Source: an uncultured Opitutaceae bacterium (GTDB taxonomy: Bacteria > Verrucomicrobiota > Verrucomicrobiia > Opitutales > Opitutaceae). From it: 10,062 nucleotides of DNA. This document shows, piece after piece, positions 1-6,263 of this stretch. The first letter of the stretch is position 1. Each line of letters opens with the position of its first letter. Under the pieces are notes generated by a model, which saw only the letters and a program-made list of their open reading frames with translations, ran no database searches and had not been told where the DNA came from. A program made the position numbers and the translations under genes. The DNA lies in assembly GCA_903885525.1 (NCBI GenBank), contig CAISJA010000027.1, positions 1-10,062 on the forward strand, given 5' to 3'.

Positions 1-418
1 CACGAGCAACGACTACTTCCCGCCCGAAGTGCCCGCCCTGCCCTCCTTCGCCCTGCAGAAGGCCATCTCCACCACTATCCGCGACCACCAGCGCGACTAT
101 TGGACCGGCACCGTCTACACCACCAACCGCCGCGTCTGGGAGCACGACGCCCAATTCAAACGGTACCTCAAGAAAATCCGCGCCATGGCCGTCGACATGG
201 AGACGGCCACCATCTTCACCACCGCCTTCGCCAACGGGATCGCCGCCGGCGCCCTGCTGCTCGTTTCGGACGAGCCGATGACTCCCGAAGGGGTGAAGAC
301 CGCCGCCAGCGACGGCAAGATCGACAAGGACTATGTCAACACCCACCTGCGCATCGGCCTCGACTCGTTGAAGCAGCTCATCAACAACGGCCTCACGGTC
401 AAACACCTCAAATTTTAG
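1..418 (+). CDS. amn: AMP nucleosidase, C-terminal part (5' end outside window)
   Basis: AMP nucleosidase hydrolyses AMP to adenine and ribose 5-phosphate in the cytoplasm, in purine salvage and adenylate balance. The reading frame is open from base 2 and codes 138 residues before TAG at 416-418. An internal GTG at 29 could be mistaken for a start, but the codons before it already read as family sequence (TSNDYFPPEVPALPSF), so the gene continues off the left edge. The segment TGTVYTTNRRVWEHD, the MAVDMETATIF stretch (the Met-Glu pair of the nucleoside phosphorylase fold) and LLLVSDEPMTPEGVKT are typical of the catalytic C-terminal domain of Amn. From memory the E. coli enzyme has about 480 residues, so roughly the last 30% is here. 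The protein ends HLKF, as I recall for E. coli Amn. The next gene starts 34 bases downstream on the same strand. Confidence 0.93.
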   Translation, partial: TSNDYFPPEVPALPSFALQKAISTTIRDHQRDYWTGTVYTTNRRVWEHDAQFKRYLKKIRAMAVDMETATIFTTAFANGIAAGALLLVSDEPMTPEGVKTAASDGKIDKDYVNTHLRIGLDSLKQLINNGLTVKHLKF

Positions 419-452
419 CGAGGCCGGCCGCCCGGCCACCCGCCGCGACGCC

Positions 453-1142
453 ATGCTCATCCGGATCCAGGGCGCCATTTCCAACTGCTTCCTGCTGCGC
501 AGTGAGCGGCCCGTGCTCGTCGACGCCGGCGCTCCGGGCGATCTCCACCGGATCCTCGCCGCCCTGCGCCGCGCCGGAATCACCCCCGCCCGACTCGCGC
601 TCATTCTCCTGACCCACGGGCACAGCGACCACGCCGGCTGCGCCGCCGAGCTCCGCCGCCGCACCGGGGCCAAGATCGCCCTCCACGTCGCCGACGCCCC
701 GCTCGTGCGCACCGGCCGCAACGGCGTGCTCGCCGCCCAGGACCCGCTCGGCCGGCTGATCCGCCCGTTCGTCGACGAGCCCTTCGAGGCCTTCGAGCCC
801 GATCTGCTGTTTCACGAGGGCCTCTCCTTCGAGCCCTACGGCCTGACCGCGCGCATCCTGCCGACCCCGGGTCACACCCCCGGCTCCGTCTCCCTGCTCC
901 TGGGCGGCGAGGCCCTGATCGGTGACGTGCTGCGGGGCAGCCTGGTCTGGCCCAACCGGGCCCGCCCATCTTTTTTCTGCCACGATCCCGCCGCCAACAC
1001 CCGCAGCCTCATCCGGCTGTCGCGCGAGGGCCTGCTGCGCTGCCACCCGGGCCAGTTCGGCAGTTTCCCCGGCACCCAGCTCGGCCGGTACCTCGACCCC
1101 GCTTCCGGCCGCCTGCTGGAACTCTCCGAGGAAACCGCCTGA
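453..1142 (+). CDS. MBL-fold metallo-hydrolase
   Basis: A 229-residue metallo-beta-lactamase-fold protein, probably a cytoplasmic two-metal hydrolase of the glyoxalase II-like type; there is no signal peptide. The metal motif HxHxDH is complete (THGHSDH, H55, H57, D59, H60). The second-shell motif PTPGHTPGS supplies H141, and LIGDVL supplies the bridging Asp D158. The last ligand, normally in a PGHG context, is probably H198 in the altered context RCHPGQFGSF; H177 is an alternative. The length is close to that of a minimal single-domain family member, with no extra substrate domain, so the substrate cannot be named. The ATG at 453 has no Shine-Dalgarno sequence and lies 34 bases after amn, so the two may be cotranscribed. 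A role in nucleotide salvage is only a guess from position. Confidence 0.9.
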   Translation: MLIRIQGAISNCFLLRSERPVLVDAGAPGDLHRILAALRRAGITPARLALILLTHGHSDHAGCAAELRRRTGAKIALHVADAPLVRTGRNGVLAAQDPLGRLIRPFVDEPFEAFEPDLLFHEGLSFEPYGLTARILPTPGHTPGSVSLLLGGEALIGDVLRGSLVWPNRARPSFFCHDPAANTRSLIRLSREGLLRCHPGQFGSFPGTQLGRYLDPASGRLLELSEETA

Positions 1143-1150
1143 CCCCTCCA

Positions 1151-1168
1151 CCGCCTCTTTTCAGGCGG
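1151..1168 (+). terminator. Possible weak hairpin terminator after the MBL gene
   Basis: A perfect 6-bp GC stem, CCGCCT (1151-1156) and AGGCGG (1163-1168), encloses a 6-base loop. It starts 9 bases after the stop codon at 1142 and is followed by AAATTT rather than a good T-run. The position suits termination of the amn-MBL transcript, but the weak T-tract makes this uncertain. Confidence 0.35.
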
Positions 1169-1172
1169 AAAT

Positions 1173-1193
1173 TTGTCATATATTCTATGACAA
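1173..1193. repeat. AT-rich palindrome, left copy (IR-L)
   Basis: A perfect palindrome with arms TTGTCATA (1173-1180) and TATGACAA (1186-1193) around the spacer TATTC. It sits 19 bases upstream of the small helix-turn-helix gene at 1213. Its first six bases, TTGTCA, match the -35 consensus at five of six positions, and CAGTAT at 1197-1202, 18 bases on, is a poor -10 candidate. An autoregulatory operator covering the promoter is therefore one reading. The other is a terminal inverted repeat, because the same sequence recurs in inverted orientation at 1585-1605. Confidence 0.85.
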
Positions 1194-1212
1194 GATCAGT
1201 ATCATCCCGTGC

Positions 1213-1572
1213 ATGAGCTACCCTCTGCACCCGGATGTGAAAGTCATGATGGATCTGGCCGGCGGGTTGGAATCCCTCGCCCGCGAGTCCATCCAATCGG
1301 CCCTGAAAACCTGCCGGTACCGGCATCGGCTTCGCCGCGGCGCGACCCTGCGCGCCGGTCCGGCCACACCGCTTTGGAACGAACTGGTCCGGCAGGCCGC
1401 CCCGCATTTGCGCAAGCGGGGGGACAAGGCGAAACTGGGCCGCATGCTCAACCTGCCCCGGCAGCGGATCCATCAGCTGCTGGTCGCCCGCACAGCGTGC
1501 GCGGACGCCGAACGCACCTTGCTGCTGCTCGTTTGGCTGGGCGCCAAGTTGCAGGGGCGCGACCTGGGCTGA
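1213..1572 (+). CDS. Small helix-turn-helix-like protein, family not recognised
   Basis: A 119-residue basic, soluble protein without signal peptide or membrane segment. Residues about 72-92 (KAKLGRMLNLPRQRIHQLL) look like a helix-turn-helix: helix 1 AKLGRML, turn NLP, recognition helix RQRIHQLLVAR. A C-terminal helix follows, built around the run AERTLLLLVWLGAKL (about 99-113). Upstream are an Arg-rich patch (CRYRHRLRRG, 34-43) and TPLWNELVRQA (52-62). This suggests a DNA-binding protein, possibly of the Cro/XRE superfold, but no specific family can be named. The frame stays open upstream into the MBL gene. I chose the ATG at 1213 because it is the first Met after the MBL stop and follows the palindrome. 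The gene lies wholly between two copies of the same palindrome, so it may bind them. It has no link to the oxidase genes in function or strand. Coding is likely, function inferred. Confidence 0.72.
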   Translation: MSYPLHPDVKVMMDLAGGLESLARESIQSALKTCRYRHRLRRGATLRAGPATPLWNELVRQAAPHLRKRGDKAKLGRMLNLPRQRIHQLLVARTACADAERTLLLLVWLGAKLQGRDLG

Positions 1573-1584
1573 CCGTCCGGAGAC

Positions 1585-1605
1585 TTGTCATACAATATAT
1601 GACAA
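1585..1605. repeat. AT-rich palindrome, right copy (IR-R), inverted relative to IR-L
   Basis: Arms TTGTCATA (1585-1592) and TATGACAA (1598-1605) surround the spacer CAATA. The symmetry extends to 10-bp arms (1583-1592 and 1598-1607). Read on the minus strand, the 21-base core differs from the left copy at one base (20/21), whereas read on the plus strand it differs at three, so it is an inverted copy. It lies between two converging stop codons (1572 and 1627), where an operator would be unusual. It lacks a following T-run, so it is not a convincing intrinsic terminator. Confidence 0.85.
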
Positions 1606-1626
1606 GTTTCGGCCCCGGGGCTTTCC

Positions 1627-2598
1627 TTAGGGCAGCACGTCGAGCCAGAAGGGGACGAACACTTCGTCGCCGCCGAGGTTGACCTGCGCCCAGACCACGT
1701 AGCGGCCGGGGGTGGGGATCGTCACCTGTAAGTGCAGCACCGGGCGCAGCGGGTCCGGGGGCTGCGTGAGGTCGGTCTCCTGCGGGTGCAGGTGAGCAAA
1801 GCCGCTGCGGGCCTCGTCAAAAGCCACCACGTGGGCAAACGCCCCCATCACCGGCTGCAACGGCACCGGGGATTTGCTCTCGCCGGGCGACTCGATCCGC
1901 AGGCGCAGGGCGGCCGGCACTCCGGCGCGGAACACGTCCGGCCTCTCTAGGGTGAAAGCGAACCCGTGCGCCTCCCCCTCGTCGTTGGTGGTGCGCAGCA
2001 CCGTCATGACCTCCCCGGGCACGGTGAAGTCGGCCGCGGCATAGAGCCCGCGCCGGGTCGCGACGGGAGTAAAATCGGCAAAGACCCGGTAAACGCCGGT
2101 CCGGGCGGGAGCGAGCGTGAAGACCCATTGCCCGGCGCGGGCCCCGGGCTCGGGATGGATGTGCTGGTAATCCTGCAGGGTGGGATCGACCACGAGGAGA
2201 TGCAGCTTGCGGGTGTGCGCCACCATCAGGTCGTCCGGACCGATCGGTTTGCCGCTCGCGGTCCGAAGGGTGAGCGTGAACCGGGTCGCCCGGTTCAGCT
2301 GCGGCGCCTCCGCGCTGGCCAGCCCGGCCTGCACCGGGGAACGGACGGCGACCACGGGGATGAACTGCGGATTGGCCGGATCGCACAGCTCCAGCGCGCC
2401 CGGCCCGACCACGCGGAAATCCATGTGCGAGAGATTGGTGCCGGTGGGCAGCCAGCGCACCACGAGAAAGAGCGCGAACGCGCACGCCGTGATCCGCCCC
2501 ACCGACCGCCACTGGGCAGCCGTGAGGAAGCGCAGCGCCGCGGGCCGGGCACCGGAGACGGGCCACGGTCCGCTGTCCTGCTCCGGCGGCATGCTCAT
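1627..2598 (-). CDS. Membrane-anchored protein with tandem H-x12-H-x-H-P repeats, possible copper-handling factor
   Basis: A 323-residue protein with a short N-terminal tail, one membrane anchor at about residues 36-50 (ITACAFALFLVVRWL) and a large, probably periplasmic, beta-rich part. Two similar domains each carry the same His pattern. The first has H133, H146 and H148 (KLHLLVVDP...DYQHIHPE); the second has H256, H269 and H271 (FAHVVAFDE...GFAHLHPQ). Spacing is identical in both. Each domain ends with strands typical of an Ig-like or cupredoxin-like fold (GVYRVFADF, GRYVVWAQV). It resembles secreted YtkA/FixH-like proteins, but I cannot assign a family firmly. The start ATG at 2598 overlaps the stop of the CusF-SCO gene (ATGA), and GAGGA lies just upstream, a rare Shine-Dalgarno-like site here. 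Cotranscription with a copper chaperone plus the His motifs suggest metal binding; this is inference. An alternative in-frame ATG lies at 2592. Confidence 0.82.
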   Translation of the reverse strand: MSMPPEQDSGPWPVSGARPAALRFLTAAQWRSVGRITACAFALFLVVRWLPTGTNLSHMDFRVVGPGALELCDPANPQFIPVVAVRSPVQAGLASAEAPQLNRATRFTLTLRTASGKPIGPDDLMVAHTRKLHLLVVDPTLQDYQHIHPEPGARAGQWVFTLAPARTGVYRVFADFTPVATRRGLYAAADFTVPGEVMTVLRTTNDEGEAHGFAFTLERPDVFRAGVPAALRLRIESPGESKSPVPLQPVMGAFAHVVAFDEARSGFAHLHPQETDLTQPPDPLRPVLHLQVTIPTPGRYVVWAQVNLGGDEVFVPFWLDVLP

Positions 2599-3554
2599 GG
2601 CTTCCTCATCCTGGCAATAAATTCCTCCGGCTCCCAGGCGCTGCCGTCCACCCGGTGGATGATCCGGCCCTGCTCGTCCACCAGCACCGTGGCGAGGGTG
2701 TGCTTGATGGTGTCGCCCTCGAATTCGCGCAGGATGCCCAGTTGCGCGAGCAGGTGCCGCACGGCGGCATCCGGCCCGGTGAGAAAGGACCAGTTGCGCG
2801 TGTCGAGGCCGCGGGCAGCGGCGTAGTCCTTCAGCACCCCAGGGGTGTCGTACTCGGGATCGAGCGAGAAAGTGATCAGCTCGAGGTTGGACACCCCGGC
2901 CGTCTTTGCGGCCTTCTGCAGCGCCGCCATGCGCAGCGTGGAGGCGGGACACATGGTGGCGACGGGGCAGCGGGTGAAAATGAAGTTGAGCACGATCTGA
3001 TGCCCGCGGAACAGGCTGCCCGAAATGGTCCGCCCCTCCTGATCCAGCAGCGTAAAGTCCGGCACGGTTTCGCCCACCTCCCGATAGACTCCGCGGCCCC
3101 GCATGGCGGTGTCCTGCGCCAAGGCCTGGGTGGCGGCCTCCACCCGGCGCACGGTCGCGGCATCGTCGGGCCAGATTTTCTCCAGGAAAATGCCCGCCGG
3201 CCGCACGATCATCTCGCCGCGGAGGCGCTGGCCGACCCGGGCGTTCTGCACCTCCCCCTGGCTGACCATGAACTCCATGGTCATGGCCGGCATATAGCCC
3301 GGGATGGCCTCGTGCTGGATGAGCAGGACCTTCGCCTCGGGCTTGATTGCCACGACCACGCCCCGGAGCGGGTGCCGGATTTCCGCGGGGGCGGCCGTCA
3401 CGGCCGTCCCGGCGCGCTTCTGCTCCCGGCAGCCGGCCAGGAGCAGGACCAAGCACAGGGCGGTCCAAGTGCCGGACCGGCCGAGCCAGGCAAAGTCCCG
3501 GCCCGGTGCGGCCCGCCGGTCACCGGGTGGCGGCGGAGGCACGGGCGTGCCCAT
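2595..3554 (-). CDS. sco: SCO1/SenC-type copper chaperone lipoprotein with N-terminal CusF-like domain
   Basis: SCO proteins load or reduce the CuA site of cytochrome c oxidase subunit II outside the membrane. With the chosen ATG at 3554 the protein has 319 residues. It begins with a signal segment ending in the lipobox LLLAGC (lipidated C42). Residues about 60-135 form a CusF-like copper-binding domain: H81 in IQHEAIPG, then MPAMTMEF with M91 and M93. CusF's conserved Trp before the Pro appears replaced by M88. Residues about 160-319 are the SCO thioredoxin fold, with VPDFTLLDQEG, FTRCPVATMCP (C196 and C202), FSLDPEYDTPGVLKDY and the distal copper ligand H285 in IKHTLATVLVD. The cysteines are spaced CX5C instead of the usual CX3C. 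The frame is open to an ATG at 3671, which would add 39 residues; neither start has a ribosome site. It is divergent from ctaA and coupled to the His-repeat gene. Confidence 0.92.
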   Translation of the reverse strand: MGTPVPPPPPGDRRAAPGRDFAWLGRSGTWTALCLVLLLAGCREQKRAGTAVTAAPAEIRHPLRGVVVAIKPEAKVLLIQHEAIPGYMPAMTMEFMVSQGEVQNARVGQRLRGEMIVRPAGIFLEKIWPDDAATVRRVEAATQALAQDTAMRGRGVYREVGETVPDFTLLDQEGRTISGSLFRGHQIVLNFIFTRCPVATMCPASTLRMAALQKAAKTAGVSNLELITFSLDPEYDTPGVLKDYAAARGLDTRNWSFLTGPDAAVRHLLAQLGILREFEGDTIKHTLATVLVDEQGRIIHRVDGSAWEPEEFIARMRKP

Positions 3555-3754
3555 GACCGGCAGGCAGTGCGCGAGGGAGCGCCCCCGGCGTCGGGCGCAG
3601 GCCGCCGCCTTCAGGACCCAAGACCGGCTGGGAGGAGGAACAGCGGAACGCAATGGCATCCGCACACCCATTTGCCATTGGCGATATTTGTCAAAAGGTT
3701 TGCGCCCCGCCGGACGGGAGTATCACTTCCATTTTCCTGCTCCTGCCCCGCCTG
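3555..3754. promoter_or_regulatory. Divergent control region between the SCO and ctaA genes
   Basis: These 200 bases separate two diverging gene sets and should hold both promoters. On the minus strand a perfect TTGACA occurs at 3694-3689, but the hexamer 17 bases on (ATGGGT) is a poor -10. If this promoter is used, the start at 3554 is preferred over 3671. An AT-rich patch, 3671-3700, stands out from the GC-rich surroundings. No clear plus-strand promoter for ctaA was found. Confidence 0.35.
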
Positions 3755-4732
3755 ATGAACCGCACCTCGACCTATCAACCGGCCCTCGCCTGGTTCGCCG
3801 CCCTCGGCAGCCTCTGGGTGTTTGTCCTCGTGACCCTCGGGGCGTTCACCACCAGCATCGGCGCGGGCATGGCCTTCCCGGACTGGCCGCTCTCGAACGG
3901 CTCCGTCAACCCGCCCGGCTGGCTGACCGAGATCGACAAATTCGCCGAGCATGCGCACCGGCTCTCGGGCACCATGATGGGCCTCATCACGGTTGTGCTG
4001 GCCGTCTGGCTGCACCGGGCCGAGGCCCGGCCCTGGCTGCGCCGGCTGGGCTGGTGGGCCCTGGGCCTCGTCCTTTTCCAAGGCATCCTCGGCGGGACGC
4101 GCGTCCTCCTCGACCGCATCCATGTGCCCGGCTTCGTGATGACGCTCGGGCAGATGCTGCGCATCCCGCATGGGGTGCTGGCGCAGGTCTTTGTCTGCAT
4201 GCTCCTGGCTCTGGCCGCGGGGCTCTCCCGCCCGTGGATCGAACGCGCCCCCGCTCTGGCCGGCGGCAGCCGGCTCGTGTGCCGGCTGGGCTGGTGGACC
4301 GTGGCCCTGCTTTTCGTGCAACTGGCCGTCGCCGCCACCATGCGGCACAACCAGGCCGGCCTCGCGATCCCGACCTTTCCGTTCTCCACCGCCGCCGGAG
4401 CCGTGCTTCCCTCCGCCTGGGATTACCGGGTCGCGCTCCAGTTCGCCCACCGGCTGATCGCCGGCCTGCTGGCGGTGCTCTTCGCCGTCTACGGCCATGT
4501 GCTGGCGCGCGAACCGGCCCTGCCCGCCGTGCTGCGCCGCGCCGGCTTCGCGCTGGTTGCCCTGCTGGTCTTGCAGGTCTGCCTCGGCGCCCAGGTGATT
4601 TGGACCGGCCGCAGCGTCGTCATGACCACGGGACATGTGCTGGGCGGAGCCAGCACGCTGGCCGCCACGTTTGTGCTCACCTTCCTGCTGCACCGCGGCT
4701 CCTTCGAGCGGGCGGTCCCGACCGTCGCATGA
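3755..4732 (+). CDS. ctaA: Heme A synthase, COX15/CtaA family
   Basis: Heme A synthase oxidises the C8 methyl group of heme O to a formyl group, making the heme A used by aa3/caa3 oxidases. It is a polytopic membrane protein. With the ATG at 3755 it has 325 residues, normal for the family, and about eight hydrophobic helices. The N-terminal signature FTTSIGAGMAFPDWPLSNG (31-49) is diagnostic. The heme-ligand positions are all present: EHAHR (H66 and H68), H139 in IPHGVLAQ, H232 in QFAHRLIAG and H294 in TTGHVLGG. GGTRVLL (113-119) and RHNQAGLAIP (197-206) are also typical. The frame extends to an ATG at 3653, but the extra 34 residues do not look like family sequence. No Shine-Dalgarno is present. 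The stop TGA overlaps the ctaB start (ATGA), so the two heme-modifying enzymes are translationally coupled. Confidence 0.95.
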   Translation: MNRTSTYQPALAWFAALGSLWVFVLVTLGAFTTSIGAGMAFPDWPLSNGSVNPPGWLTEIDKFAEHAHRLSGTMMGLITVVLAVWLHRAEARPWLRRLGWWALGLVLFQGILGGTRVLLDRIHVPGFVMTLGQMLRIPHGVLAQVFVCMLLALAAGLSRPWIERAPALAGGSRLVCRLGWWTVALLFVQLAVAATMRHNQAGLAIPTFPFSTAAGAVLPSAWDYRVALQFAHRLIAGLLAVLFAVYGHVLAREPALPAVLRRAGFALVALLVLQVCLGAQVIWTGRSVVMTTGHVLGGASTLAATFVLTFLLHRGSFERAVPTVA

Positions 4733-5655
4733 CCCCGGCCCGCCCTTGCGCCGCCTCCGCGGCGGCCGCCCCCGGCACCCGCTCCACCACCTGGCATGAT
4801 TATCTGGAGCTGACCAAGCCCCGCTTGAGCCTGATGTCGGTCATCACCGGCCTCGTCGGCTATGTGGTGGCCGTGCCCTACACCTACCGCGACTGGTCCC
4901 GCACCGGCCTTGTGGCGCTCGGCACCGCCCTCTGCGCCGGCGGCGTGGCGACCCTCAACCAGTGGATGGAAATCGACACGGACGCGCTGATGCAGCGCAC
5001 GGCGGACCGGCCGCTGCCCACGGGCCGCGTGCTGCCAGGCTCCGCCTTCGTCCTCGGCTGGGGACTGAGCGTGGCCGGCCTGATCGTGCTTTTTGTCGGG
5101 GTCAACGGGCAGTCGGCGTTTCTCGCCCTCGCCACGCTGGTGGCCTACCTGGCCATCTACACCCCGGCCAAGAAATACTCGCGCTGGAACACCGAGATCG
5201 GCGCCATCAGCGGTGCCCTGCCTCCGCTGATCGGCTGGGCGGCGGCGGGACGCACCAATCCCGGCCTGGGCTGGACGCTCTTTGCCATCCTCTACACCTG
5301 GCAGATGCCGCACTTCTTCTCCCTGGCCTGGACGTACCGGGCCGACTACCGCGCCGCCGGCATGAAGATGCTCTCCGTCACCGATCCCGGCGGCAACCGG
5401 CTCACGCGCCGCACTTTCATCTGGACCGGGCTGCTGGCGGCGGCCGGCGTCTTGCCCACTTTGCTTGGCTACTGCTCGTGGTATTATTTCGCCGGGGCCG
5501 CCCTGCTCGGGCTCTGGATCCTGCGGGCGGCGTTTTTCTTCCTCGATCCCGCGCGGCGGGAGAAGGAGGCCCGCCACCTCTTCCATCTCTCCCTCGCCTA
5601 CCTGCCGCTCCTGCTCGGCCTGCTCATGGCCGACCGCATGTGGTTCAGGTTGTGA
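4729..5655 (+). CDS. ctaB: Heme O synthase (protoheme IX farnesyltransferase), CtaB/CyoE
   Basis: This UbiA-superfamily prenyltransferase adds the farnesyl chain to protoheme, giving heme O, the substrate of the upstream CtaA. The product has 308 residues and about eight to nine membrane helices. The first Asp-rich, Mg-prenyl diphosphate motif is intact: NQWMEIDTDALMQRT (N77, E81, D83, D85), followed by ADRPLPTGR. The second conserved region reads IYTPAKKYSRWN and IGAISGALPPLIGWAA (143-172). The WQMPHFFSLAW and DYRAAGMKMLSV block (191-217) is characteristic of CtaB; the usual Pro-Met-Leu-Pro is here Lys-Met-Leu-Ser. The first 20 residues are low-complexity, Ala/Pro-rich. The start is fixed by the ATGA overlap with ctaA at 4729-4732. 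A much longer in-frame extension from 3304 exists but only shadows ctaA and the SCO gene. Confidence 0.95.
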   Translation: MTPARPCAASAAAAPGTRSTTWHDYLELTKPRLSLMSVITGLVGYVVAVPYTYRDWSRTGLVALGTALCAGGVATLNQWMEIDTDALMQRTADRPLPTGRVLPGSAFVLGWGLSVAGLIVLFVGVNGQSAFLALATLVAYLAIYTPAKKYSRWNTEIGAISGALPPLIGWAAAGRTNPGLGWTLFAILYTWQMPHFFSLAWTYRADYRAAGMKMLSVTDPGGNRLTRRTFIWTGLLAAAGVLPTLLGYCSWYYFAGAALLGLWILRAAFFFLDPARREKEARHLFHLSLAYLPLLLGLLMADRMWFRL

Positions 5656-5782
5656 GCAGGGGGGGCCGGCAAGGCCAAGCCGCGACGCGGCCAAAACCAC
5701 CCGCGAAGCTTGATTCCAAACCGACACCGGTCCCACATCCCTCCACCCGCACCTTCGCCTTATATTTTCACCTGCTCCTCCC

Positions 5783-6238
5783 ATGACCCTGAACGACATC
5801 CCCCCCCTCAACGCCGCCCTCAACGCCACCGCCACGGTGCTCATCACCGCGGGCTTCGTCTTCATCAAGCGCGGCCAGCGCGAAGAGCACAAGGTGACCA
5901 TGCTCTGCGCCGGCGTGATCTCGGCCCTGTTTCTCGTCGGCTACGTGACGCACAAGGTGCTGAAGGGTGCCGCCGCCGGCCCGGGCGAAGCGCTGCACAC
6001 GCAGTTCGGCGGTCAAGGTTTCATCCGCTATTTCTACCATGTGATGCTTTTCACCCACATCGTGCTGGCGGCCGCCATCGCCTACCTGGTGCCGCGCACC
6101 TTCCTCTTCGCCCTGCGGGGTGACATCGCCGCCCACCGGCGCTGGGCCCGGTTCACCTTCCCCATCTGGCTCTACGTCTCCGTCACCGGCGTGCTGGTCT
6201 ATTTCTTCCTCTACCAATGGTGGCCGGCGGCGAGCTGA
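5783..6238 (+). CDS. ctaM: DUF420 membrane protein, CtaM-like oxidase assembly factor
   Basis: A 151-residue membrane protein with four hydrophobic segments at about 13-28, 38-57, 83-105 and 124-145. The opening PPLNAALNATATVLITAGFVFIKRG, given here as its parts PPLNAALN (7-14) and GFVFIKRG (24-31), plus H36, the THK of H57, YHVMLFTHIVLA (H86, H92) and AAHRRWARFTFPIWLYVSVTG (H118) fit DUF420. From memory, the Staphylococcus aureus member CtaM is needed for a working aa3-type oxidase, although its biochemical role is not settled. Its place between ctaB and the oxidase subunit genes supports an assembly role. Several conserved His in membrane segments could bind heme or metal; that is inference. 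The gene is 127 bases after ctaB. The start is preceded by CTCCTCCC instead of a Shine-Dalgarno, and TATATT at 5761-5766 could be a -10 giving a very short leader. Confidence 0.85.
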   Translation: MTLNDIPPLNAALNATATVLITAGFVFIKRGQREEHKVTMLCAGVISALFLVGYVTHKVLKGAAAGPGEALHTQFGGQGFIRYFYHVMLFTHIVLAAAIAYLVPRTFLFALRGDIAAHRRWARFTFPIWLYVSVTGVLVYFFLYQWWPAAS

Positions 6239-6263
6239 GCAGCAGCGCTCACTTGCCCGCCGC
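6227..6263. terminator. Possible bidirectional hairpin between converging genes
   Basis: The two converging genes stop 10 bases apart. The junction has nested inverted repeats: TGAGC (6236-6240) with GCTCA (6247-6251), and outside it GCGGCG (6227-6232) with CGCCGC (6258-6263). Neither side has a good T-run. Part of the inner symmetry follows simply from two facing TGA stops, so this is tentative. Confidence 0.25.

Larger units (their letters stand above)
1173..1605. mobile_element. Putative small repeat-bounded unit: HTH gene between inverted palindromes
   Basis: The interval from the left to the right palindrome (433 bases) contains exactly one gene and ends in 20/21-identical inverted repeats. 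The similarity weakens outside the core but does not vanish: CGGAAAT at 1166-1172 against CCGAAAC on the minus strand at 1606-1612. This is the architecture of a small mobile or repeat-derived unit, but no transposase catalytic motif is visible and no target-site duplication was found. The simpler alternative is an autoregulated gene with two operators. Confidence 0.4.

Noticed and set aside
408..1151. Long minus-strand frame opposite the MBL gene
   Set aside because: Gly/Ala/Glu-rich translation without family features; the opposite strand has a complete metallo-beta-lactamase motif set. It is a GC-rich antisense shadow.
1585..1607. Right palindrome as an intrinsic terminator for the converging genes
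   Set aside because: The stem is AT-rich, with no T-run on either strand, and its near-identity to the upstream palindrome is better explained by a repeat or protein-binding site.
3686..3696. TTTGACAA on the minus strand as a third half-site of the HTH palindrome
   Set aside because: It matches TATGACAA at seven of eight bases but there is no partner arm. It is better explained as a -35 element or chance.
3304..4728. Long plus-strand frame continuing into ctaB, suggesting a large fusion protein
   Set aside because: The upstream part is Arg/Pro/Gly-rich nonsense opposite the SCO gene and over ctaA in another frame. ctaB has a proper start at 4729 with an ATGA overlap.
5679..5691. GCCGCG/CGCGGC symmetry after ctaB as a terminator
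   Set aside because: Only one base separates the arms, so the usable stem is short, and no T-run follows. It may be chance in GC-rich sequence.
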